From positions 1 to 5,296 of the forward strand of contig JAGBGL010000089.1 in the NCBI GenBank assembly GCA_017936025.1: 5,296 nucleotides of DNA, written 5' to 3'. Positions within the stretch are counted from its first letter, which is position 1; each line of letters opens with the position of its first letter. This document shows, piece by piece, positions 1 through 4,855 of the stretch. The position numbers and the translations under genes are program-made. Origin of the DNA: Bacillota bacterium. Its GTDB lineage: Bacteria > Bacillota > Clostridia > Peptostreptococcales > Anaerovoracaceae. The notes beneath the pieces were generated by a model. The model saw nothing but the letters and a program-made list of their open reading frames with translations, ran no database searches and was not told the origin of the DNA.

Positions 1-40
1 ATTGTAGCGGTTTTCGCCAACTCTTTTTGTCCTATAAGTC

Positions 41-71
41 TAAAAAATGCCGGTTATGGAACCGGCATTTT
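41..71 (-). terminator. Rho-independent terminator after nhaA (possibly bidirectional)
   Basis: A perfect 12-bp inverted repeat (AAAATGCCGGTT at 44-55, AACCGGCATTTT at 60-71) encloses the 4-base loop ATGG. Read on the minus strand, the hairpin begins about 30 bases after the nhaA stop codon and is followed by a run of six T's (complement of 42-47), the classical intrinsic terminator form. On the plus strand it is followed by TTTTG, so it could also stop a gene entering from the left edge. Bases 1-40 show no clear gene. Confidence 0.88.
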
Positions 72-101
72 GTGTTCGTTGAATTGTATAATACTCAGAT
101 A

Positions 102-1271
102 CTAAGCGATTTTATTTCTTCCTTTTCTGAATACAGGGTTCAGGATAAATGCCAGAACTGCAGCACCGATACTGAACAAAGCACCCATCTTCGCGGAAGC
201 GATCATAACAGGATCTACGAATGCGGATTCGCAAACGAACAGAGCAACTGTCAGACCGATACCTCCAATAGCACCTACTACAACTGTATCTTTAAGGTCC
301 ATACCTTCCGGCATTGGAACTTTCATGATCTTTGTGGAGATTACTGTCAACAGGAAGATGCCGATTGTCTTACCAAAGATCAGAGCAATCATGATGATAA
401 AGCTCAGGGAAGATACTGTGGAGAAGCCTACGCCTGCAGCAGTGAAGCCGAAGAAGAACAGACCGAAGTCAACGATAGGCCCGATTTTTTCTTCGAAGTT
501 GTGCAGTGTGGAGCCGTGAGCAGCATCGTCGAGACCGTGCTGGTCTTCGTGGTGATCAACATGGCTTCCTTTAGGCATGAACGGTACGATGAATACCAGA
601 GCCAGAGCGGCATGCAGACCTGCAGTGTGCAGACCGAACCATGCGATTGTGCCAGGGATCAGTACGTATGCCATGAAAGGTTTAACGTTCATTTTCTTCA
701 TGATGAATGCAACCACGATAGCAACAGGAATCAGTGCTAACCAGATTGGCTGGAATGGTGCATCAGGGGATGGATAGAATACTGCGATGATGATCAGTCC
801 GATAGCATCGTCTACTACTGCCAGCAGCAGCAGGAACTTGATAGCAGGGTGGTTGTTACCGAATATCAGTTTAGCAATCAGCCAGGAGAGAGCGATATCA
901 GTTGCAGTTGTAATACCCCAGCCGTTGGAATATTCAGGGCTTCCCATGATCATGTTCAGAATGAAGAATAATACGATAGGACCCATAACACCGCCTGCAG
1001 TAGCCATCAGCGGAGTAATAGCTTTTTTAGGTGGGTTCAGCGCACCGCCAGGGGACAGGCTGTTCACGATTTCACATCCGGCAGTACCGAAGAAGAATAC
1101 CATGAAGATGTCGTTAACCAGGAAGTGCAGGTTGATGTGTTCACCGATGATAGGTGCATGTACGATGTGGTGATATGCTTCCGGGAATAAGTTCGCAGCA
1201 ATCAGCGCAACTACAACACCGGCAATCAGCGGTATAGAGTATGTTCTACATGTTTGTACAAAAGATTTCAT
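102..1271 (-). CDS. nhaA: Na+/H+ antiporter NhaA
   Basis: This is an inner-membrane secondary antiporter that expels Na+ (or Li+) in exchange for protons, serving pH and salt homeostasis. The 389 residues match the usual NhaA length and give about 12 hydrophobic segments. Family signatures are visible: T124-D125 in TM4, the D154-D155 pair in TM5 (equivalent to E. coli D163/D164, the ion and proton site) and G300-K301 in TM10 (equivalent to K300). The PEG motif (321-323) and the following V-V-G-x-I-G-G-I-G-L-T segment (331-341) also fit. The loop after TM8 (about 236-257) is rich in His and acidic residues, which is unusual. The ATG start is supported by AAGGAGG at 1284-1290, 12 bases upstream, and by the N-terminus running directly into TM1. 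Flanking terminators suggest a single-gene unit. Ile codons are mostly ATC/ATT, unlike the radical SAM operon. The identification is firm; ion preference and pH dependence cannot be read from sequence. Confidence 0.95.
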   Translation of the reverse strand: MKSFVQTCRTYSIPLIAGVVVALIAANLFPEAYHHIVHAPIIGEHINLHFLVNDIFMVFFFGTAGCEIVNSLSPGGALNPPKKAITPLMATAGGVMGPIVLFFILNMIMGSPEYSNGWGITTATDIALSWLIAKLIFGNNHPAIKFLLLLAVVDDAIGLIIIAVFYPSPDAPFQPIWLALIPVAIVVAFIMKKMNVKPFMAYVLIPGTIAWFGLHTAGLHAALALVFIVPFMPKGSHVDHHEDQHGLDDAAHGSTLHNFEEKIGPIVDFGLFFFGFTAAGVGFSTVSSLSFIIMIALIFGKTIGIFLLTVISTKIMKVPMPEGMDLKDTVVVGAIGGIGLTVALFVCESAFVDPVMIASAKMGALFSIGAAVLAFILNPVFRKGRNKIA

Positions 1272-1334
1272 ACTTTTTTGTTTCCTCCTTAATTTAACTT
1301 ATGTCAGTTGTTAAAAATTTCGCAAATTATTATC

Positions 1335-1343
1335 ATTATAACA
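1335..1343 (-). promoter_or_regulatory. Extended -10 promoter of nhaA
   Basis: On the minus strand the sequence reads TGTTATAAT: a perfect TATAAT hexamer (1340 to 1335) preceded by the TGn extended -10 element. The best -35 is weak (TGCATT at 16-base spacing), as is common for extended -10 promoters. Transcription would start near 1328, giving a roughly 57-base AT-rich leader that contains the nhaA ribosome site. Nothing else in the 192 bases between patatin and nhaA competes with it. Confidence 0.65.
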
Positions 1344-1426
1344 TTATTCTAAAAAAAATGCACTATATTTCTGTTGAGATTTACAAAAAATATTCGTTCA
1401 CAATCGTTGGAAAATACAAAAAATGT

Positions 1427-1458
1427 AAAAACGGCATCCGTGAGGAAACCGTTTTTTT
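1427..1458 (-). terminator. Rho-independent terminator after the patatin gene
   Basis: AAAAACGG (1427-1434) pairs with CCGTTTTT (1449-1456). Inside, after a 2-base internal loop, TCC (1437-1439) pairs with GGA (1444-1446) around a 4-base loop. The hairpin lies within 10 bases of the patatin stop codon, and on the minus strand it ends in TTTTT followed by ACATTTTTT. It separates patatin from nhaA. On the plus strand it also ends in seven T's and the inner loop reads GTGA (a GNRA type), so it could work in both directions, although no plus-strand gene is evident here. Confidence 0.75.
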
Positions 1459-1463
1459 GTTTG

Positions 1464-2537
1464 TTATAAAATTCCCATTTTTATCATGAAGTTCGCAGCC
1501 TGGATTTCGTTTCGCAAAAGATTAAATGCAGGCTTTGTAAGGAACATACTGTCTGCTTCTTTTTTATGAAGGTCTGCAGCGATGAAACCTACAAGTGCTC
1601 CCGGTGAAAAATGATTTTTTATATCTTCCAGAATAACAACTCCGTTATCAGCGATCGGTGAATTAGCTACTCCGATCTGAAGTTTTTCTAAAAGAGCTGC
1701 TTTATCATATATCACGGAAGGGTCCAGATTGAAAGCATCCGCGGCTGCATCAGCACCCAGAAGATCGTGCAGGGTAAATGTATCTTTTTCGAAAGAGTAT
1801 TTGAACCCGTCGATCTGTTCGAATGATTTCATGGCGTCAAGATATCCCAGACGCATGATGCGTTTTGTGTTATTTATATCGAATGAAAGGACATTTCCGA
1901 GATCCCAGTGACTGCGTATCATCCTGAAAGATTTTATCTGTTTTACTGCTTTCCTGAGGCGATTTCTGCGGAGGATTCCGAGACCGTCCAGGTAGACTGC
2001 GATAACGTGGTCAGCGCCACGTTCAACAGCCATTTTTACAGGCATTACATCGGCATATCCGCCGTCGATGTATTTCTTTCCGTCGATTTCGACTGCTTCC
2101 AGTGCAGGGAAAAAAGATGCACTGGCAAGGATGCTGTCGTGAAGCTTGCCGTTTTCAATCTGATCGACATACAGGTAATGCGGTTTCATGTCAGGCAGCT
2201 GTACCATAACGAGCCCAAACTCTATATCAGATTTACGGATGGCTTCTTCGTCTGCATATTCTCTGATGATTTCAGCGAGACCGCTGGTACCTGTGTTGAG
2301 TTTAAAACCGCTGCCGTTTTCATCGACATCGAATACATGGTGAGTTTCGATTCTTTCCCACAGTTCGACTGCTTCATCGAATTTTTTCTGGGCAACGAGA
2401 CAGCCGTTGAGAGCCCCAACGGAAGCCCCTGTAACTATATGGACAGGGATCTCCATTTCTCTGAGAGCCTGCCATACCCCTATCTCATAAGCGCCGCGTG
2501 CACCGCCGCCGCTCAGTACTAATGCGTATTTTTCCAT
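1464..2537 (-). CDS. Patatin-like phospholipase family protein
   Basis: This is a predicted serine lipid acyl hydrolase using a Ser-Asp dyad. The patatin signatures stand at the expected places: the oxyanion-hole glycine loop GGGARG (10-15) right at the N-terminus, the nucleophile elbow GASVG (37-41, Ser39), and the catalytic D158-G159-G160 motif. The patatin core ends near residue 185-200. The remaining 150 or so residues form a C-terminal region I do not recognise as a named domain. No signal peptide or membrane helix is evident, so a cytoplasmic or peripheral-membrane enzyme is likely. The substrate (phospholipid, lysophospholipid or other acyl ester) is unknown. The ATG is chosen because family members begin only a few residues before ALVLSGGGARG and an in-frame TGA lies just upstream. 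No Shine-Dalgarno sits next to this ATG; the strong one at 2581-2588 is about 43 bases away, in front of a possible leader ORF. The gene has its own terminator and is divergent from the radical SAM operon. Confidence 0.93.
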   Translation of the reverse strand: MEKYALVLSGGGARGAYEIGVWQALREMEIPVHIVTGASVGALNGCLVAQKKFDEAVELWERIETHHVFDVDENGSGFKLNTGTSGLAEIIREYADEEAIRKSDIEFGLVMVQLPDMKPHYLYVDQIENGKLHDSILASASFFPALEAVEIDGKKYIDGGYADVMPVKMAVERGADHVIAVYLDGLGILRRNRLRKAVKQIKSFRMIRSHWDLGNVLSFDINNTKRIMRLGYLDAMKSFEQIDGFKYSFEKDTFTLHDLLGADAAADAFNLDPSVIYDKAALLEKLQIGVANSPIADNGVVILEDIKNHFSPGALVGFIAADLHKKEADSMFLTKPAFNLLRNEIQAANFMIKMGIL

Positions 2538-2575
2538 AAAACTATTTTCGATGTGTGTTCAAGAGAATGACACAC
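2519..2575 (-). CDS. Possible 18-codon leader peptide overlapping the patatin start
   Basis: A GTG codon (2575-2573) sits 5 bases after the strong GGAGG at 2581-2585 and opens an 18-codon frame ending at TAG (2521-2519), 17 bases past the first base of the patatin ATG in another frame. The peptide would read M-C-H-S-L-E-H-T-S-K-I-V-L-W-K-N-T-H, with three His residues. It resembles no family I know. The case for it is positional: the only good ribosome site in the leader serves this frame and not patatin, so the ORF could deliver ribosomes to the patatin start by translational coupling. A TTG three bases earlier is an alternative start. Short chance ORFs are common, so the call is tentative. 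Confidence 0.35.
   Translation of the reverse strand: MCHSLEHTSKIVLWKNTH
2553..2575 (-). repeat. Short inverted repeat in the patatin mRNA leader
   Basis: GTGTGT (2553-2558) and ACACAC (2570-2575) are 6-base inverted arms around an 11-base loop. In the patatin mRNA the 5' arm would contain the GUG of the possible leader ORF, lying between the Shine-Dalgarno (2581-2588) and the patatin ATG (2537). It could modulate initiation or be an operator. The arms are short and low in complexity, so chance is possible. Confidence 0.35.
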
Positions 2576-2580
2576 CAATA

Positions 2581-2588
2581 CCTCCTTC
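2581..2588 (-). promoter_or_regulatory. Displaced Shine-Dalgarno upstream of the patatin gene
   Basis: The minus strand reads GAAGGAGG here, a near-perfect anti-16S match. It is 43 bases before the patatin ATG, far beyond the normal 5-10 base spacing, while the bases directly before that ATG (CGAAAATAGTTTT) contain no purine-rich site. It is correctly spaced for the GTG at 2575-2573. Confidence 0.7.
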
Positions 2589-2592
2589 TATA

Positions 2593-2623
2593 TTTATAGT
2601 AACACCTGTGATAAAAAATACAA
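2593..2623 (-). promoter_or_regulatory. Candidate patatin promoter
   Basis: On the minus strand TTGTAT (2623 to 2618) could be a -35. TATAAA (2598 to 2593, 19-base spacer) or TACTAT (2601 to 2596, 16-base spacer) could be the -10. Both pairings are imperfect. Either would place the transcript start close to 2586-2589, leaving the Shine-Dalgarno at the extreme 5' end of the mRNA. Confidence 0.35.
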
Positions 2624-2641
2624 GCGAAAAAAGAAATGATA

Positions 2642-2670
2642 TTGAACAAATGTTCTTACGGTGCTAAAAT
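2642..2670 (+). promoter_or_regulatory. Sigma-A-type promoter of the radical SAM operon
   Basis: TTGAAC (2642-2647) and TAAAAT (2665-2670) are close to the TTGACA/TATAAT consensus and are separated by the ideal 17 bases. A transcript would start near 2677, inside the second LexA-like palindrome, giving a leader of about 26 bases with the G-rich ribosome site GGGGAGGGG at 2687-2695. Confidence 0.75.
2643..2656. promoter_or_regulatory. LexA (SOS) box 1, overlapping the -35
   Basis: TGAACAAATGTTCT contains GAAC-N4-GTTC, the core of the Bacillota LexA/DinR box (consensus CGAACRNRYGTTYC). The four central bases AAAT fit RNRY exactly; only the outermost C on each side differs. Four bases of the palindrome are also the last four of the -35 hexamer TTGAAC, so a bound repressor would block RNA polymerase. 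Confidence 0.78.
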
Positions 2671-2671
2671 A

Positions 2672-2685
2672 AGAACATAGGTTCT
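2672..2685. promoter_or_regulatory. LexA (SOS) box 2, at the transcription start
   Basis: AGAACATAGGTTCT has perfect AGAAC/GTTCT arms in the same GAAC-N4-GTTC layout. It begins 2 bases after the -10 and spans the predicted start. The spacer ATAG departs from RNRY at the last base. Its centre is 29 bp from that of box 1, roughly three helical turns, so two LexA dimers could bracket the promoter. Confidence 0.68.
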
Positions 2686-2702
2686 CGGGGAGGGGCGGAG
2701 AT

Positions 2703-4136
2703 ATGAATGGAACAATTTTTGATAAGCTGAAAATTCTGGCTGAAAGTGCAAAGTATGATGTTTCGTGTTCCAGCAGCGGGGTCGGCAGACGGAATAACGG
2801 TACGATCGGGAGCAGTGATGCGGCAGGCATATGTCATACGTGGTCGGCAGATGGCAGGTGTATTTCACTGCTTAAGGTACTGTTTACAAATAACTGTGTT
2901 TTCAATTGCGAGTACTGCGTCAACCGCAGATGTGCAGATGTACCGAGAGCTTCGTTTGAACCTGAGGAGCTGGCGCAGCTTACGATAGAGTTTTACAGGC
3001 GCAATTACATAGAAGGACTTTTTCTGAGTTCTGCGGTTGAGATATCTCCGGACTTTACAGCTGAAAGAATACTGGAATGCCTACGGCTGCTGAGAAGGAA
3101 ATACGGATTCGCAGGATATATACATGCGAAGATAATACCGGGAGTGTCGCCGGAACTGGTCCATGCTATAGGTCTGGAAGCAGACAGGCTCAGTGTCAAC
3201 ATAGAGATGCCGACGAGCAAAAGTCTGGAGCTGTTTGTACCGCAGAAAAAACCGAAAGAAATTTTCAGACCGATGAGACAGATCACGAATTCACTGATTG
3301 AAAGGAATGCTCTGAAGGGCCCGGGCAGTATGTTCAGGGGTCAGGATGTAAATTCACCGGAGAATTATCTTACACCGGGAAGCGGAATGCTTTCAGCGGA
3401 CAGCAGGCAGCTGAGGGAAAACCAGAACTGCAGTGAGGGCTCAGAAGAAGGTGTGAAAGCGATAGTGAGAAGACATCCGAGGAAAGAAGTCTTTGCTCCC
3501 GCAGGGCAGACGACACAGATGATAATAGGTGCGGGCGGTGAGACGGATCACCAGATACTTACTACAACAGAGAATCTGTACCACACTTTTAAAATGAAAA
3601 GAGTCTATTATAGCGCATATGTTCCTGTGGTGTCATCTCCGATACTGCCCGATGCGGGAACGCCGCCGCCGCTGGCACGGGAACACAGACTGTATCAGGC
3701 GGACTGGCTTCTGAGGTTTTATGGGTTCAGTGTCAGCGAACTGGTGGACGATGCGCATCCTGATCTTGATCCGGAGGTGGACCCTAAAGTCACATGGGCA
3801 CTGCGGCATATGGACCAGTTTCCGGTGGAAGTTAACAAAGCACCTATGGATATGCTGCTGAGGATACCCGGAGTAGGGAACGTGTCGGCAAGGCGCATAA
3901 TGCGGCAGAGAAAGGTCGCTTCTGTTAAATATGATGACCTCAGGAAAATGGGGGTAGTCTTGAAACGTGCAAAGCACTTCCTGACATGCAGCGGAAAATA
4001 CTATGGCGGGAATCGTTTTCTGCCGGAAGTCATAAAAGAACAGCTTCTGGAAGCTGATGACGGAGTGCAGCTTTCAATGTTTGATACTGCAGACAGCAGA
4101 AAGGCGGTGACGGGTAATGACAGATTATCTTTATGA
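2703..4136 (+). CDS. Putative DNA modification/repair radical SAM protein (TIGR03916 type)
   Basis: This 477-residue radical SAM protein belongs by my reading to the family linked to uracil-DNA glycosylase-like proteins (rSAM_link_UDG); its reaction is unknown to me. The cluster motif C65-x3-C69-x2-C72 would hold the [4Fe-4S] centre that cleaves S-adenosylmethionine. Upstream cysteines C22, C44 and C53 and nearby C77 might bind additional metal. The family-like stretch FAPAGQTTQMIIGA follows at 264-277, and a helix-hairpin-helix DNA-binding motif with core RIPGVGNVSARRI lies at about 387-399. The tail carries QLSMF (456-460), which resembles the bacterial sliding-clamp binding pentapeptide. 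Residues about 205-253 look like a Gly/Ser/Asn/Gln-rich insertion, making the protein longer than the 400-430 residues I associate with the family. ATG 2703 has a G-rich ribosome site at 2687-2695. It heads a two-gene operon behind a promoter with two LexA-like boxes, implying DNA-damage induction. Eighteen of 25 Ile codons are ATA. Family assignment is strong; role in DNA repair is inferred. Confidence 0.92.
   Translation: MNGTIFDKLKILAESAKYDVSCSSSGVGRRNNGTIGSSDAAGICHTWSADGRCISLLKVLFTNNCVFNCEYCVNRRCADVPRASFEPEELAQLTIEFYRRNYIEGLFLSSAVEISPDFTAERILECLRLLRRKYGFAGYIHAKIIPGVSPELVHAIGLEADRLSVNIEMPTSKSLELFVPQKKPKEIFRPMRQITNSLIERNALKGPGSMFRGQDVNSPENYLTPGSGMLSADSRQLRENQNCSEGSEEGVKAIVRRHPRKEVFAPAGQTTQMIIGAGGETDHQILTTTENLYHTFKMKRVYYSAYVPVVSSPILPDAGTPPPLAREHRLYQADWLLRFYGFSVSELVDDAHPDLDPEVDPKVTWALRHMDQFPVEVNKAPMDMLLRIPGVGNVSARRIMRQRKVASVKYDDLRKMGVVLKRAKHFLTCSGKYYGGNRFLPEVIKEQLLEADDGVQLSMFDTADSRKAVTGNDRLSL
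4101..4110 (+). promoter_or_regulatory. Ribosome site for the DUF4130 gene, inside the upstream CDS
   Basis: AAGGCGGTGA matches the extended Shine-Dalgarno AAGGAGGTGA at 9 of 10 bases. It lies 6 bases before ATG 4117 within the last codons of the radical SAM gene. It decides the start of the second gene and supports translational coupling across the 20-base overlap. Confidence 0.75.
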
Positions 4137-4851
4137 CGGAACATTTGAAGGGCTGCTTACCTGTATTCATTTTCATTATTATAACGGCAAAGCTTCCGGT
4201 ATTTATGTGAGGAATGAATATCAGCCGAGTATGCTGCAGCCTTATTTGGAAGTAGAGACAGATACGAACAAAGCGGATATTGTATATGAAGCGATAACTA
4301 AGAAAATATCTTCTTATGATCTGAGGCGTATATACCGTGTTTTCAAATCTGATGACGCGGAAAAAGAAAAAAAGATACTGGACTATGTCAGGCTGGGGTT
4401 CAGACTGGGCGGGAAAATCAGCATGATGCATGGAAATCCGGCTGTGTTTGAGATACAGAGAATAGATAAGAAGGTGGGGAATGAAGTACACCGGCTGAAG
4501 GGGCTGATAAGGTTTTCTGAACTCGATGGCGGTGTACTGTACAGTTCCATAGAACCGGATCATGACATAGTGGAATTTCTGGCGCATCACTTCTGTGACA
4601 GATATAAAAATGAACCGTTTATAATACATGATATAAAGCGCAGCAAAGCACTGGTTGCCTATGGCGGCGACTGGTACGTGACGCACTTTACAAAAGAAAA
4701 GGTCTCCGGGATTTCTGCAGATGAACAGAAATACAGAGACCTGTGGAAGCAGTATTTTGAAGATATAGCAATAAAGGAAAGGATAAATCCGCGCTGTCAG
4801 AAGAACCTGATGCCGGCAAGGTACTGGAAGCATCTGACCGAAATGCAGTGA
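4117..4851 (+). CDS. DUF4130 / TIGR03915 family putative DNA metabolism protein
   Basis: This 244-residue protein matches, by my reading, the family known as the constant partner of the TIGR03916 radical SAM protein. Supporting landmarks are the N-terminal YLYDGTFEGLLTCI (4-17), the central FSELDGGVLYSSIEPDHDIV (133-152) and the C-terminal RINPRCQKNLMPARYWKHL (222-240). In some other bacteria the same domain is fused to a uracil-DNA glycosylase-like domain; here it stands alone at the family's usual length. I see no signal peptide, membrane segment or catalytic motif, so it is likely cytoplasmic and may be an adaptor or nucleic-acid-binding subunit. It overlaps the radical SAM gene by 20 bases in another frame and should share its SOS-type promoter, so the two proteins are made together and probably work together. 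Its stop lies 4 bases from that of the convergent ogt gene, with no hairpin terminator between them. Confidence 0.9.
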   Translation: MTDYLYDGTFEGLLTCIHFHYYNGKASGIYVRNEYQPSMLQPYLEVETDTNKADIVYEAITKKISSYDLRRIYRVFKSDDAEKEKKILDYVRLGFRLGGKISMMHGNPAVFEIQRIDKKVGNEVHRLKGLIRFSELDGGVLYSSIEPDHDIVEFLAHHFCDRYKNEPFIIHDIKRSKALVAYGGDWYVTHFTKEKVSGISADEQKYRDLWKQYFEDIAIKERINPRCQKNLMPARYWKHLTEMQ

Positions 4852-4855
4852 CTTG

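Noticed and set aside
1..40. Small GCGGTTTTCGC hairpin followed by CTCTTTTT at the left edge
   Set aside because: A 3-bp stem is too weak to call a terminator, and the sequence before the edge that might show a gene end is not available.
27..740. Plus-strand 237-codon open frame opposite nhaA
   Set aside because: It starts upstream of the terminator hairpin and runs through it, its composition is odd (very rich in Cys, His, Asp, Gln and Asn), it has no ribosome site, and it is the antisense shadow of a certain membrane-protein gene.
819..832. CAGCAGCAGCAG trinucleotide run
   Set aside because: It encodes a Leu run in TM5 of NhaA (CTG codons on the minus strand) and needs no separate explanation.
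1272..1330. Possible ion-sensing riboswitch (nhaA-I Li+ or Na+ type) in the nhaA leader
   Set aside because: The predicted leader is only about 57 bases, very AT-rich, and shows no conserved GC-rich stems or expression-platform hairpin.
1301..1489. Plus-strand 62-codon open frame in the patatin-nhaA gap
   Set aside because: It crosses the hairpin terminator, is AT-rich with Lys/Tyr/Ile bias typical of intergenic DNA, and has no ribosome site.
1908..2522. Plus-strand 204-codon open frame opposite patatin
   Set aside because: It lies antisense to the catalytic core of a clear patatin gene, has no ribosome site and no recognisable motif.
4030..4833. Minus-strand 267-codon open frame opposite the radical SAM end and the DUF4130 gene
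   Set aside because: It spans two recognisable plus-strand genes, lacks a ribosome site and shows no family features; the long frame follows from the codon bias of the genes it shadows.
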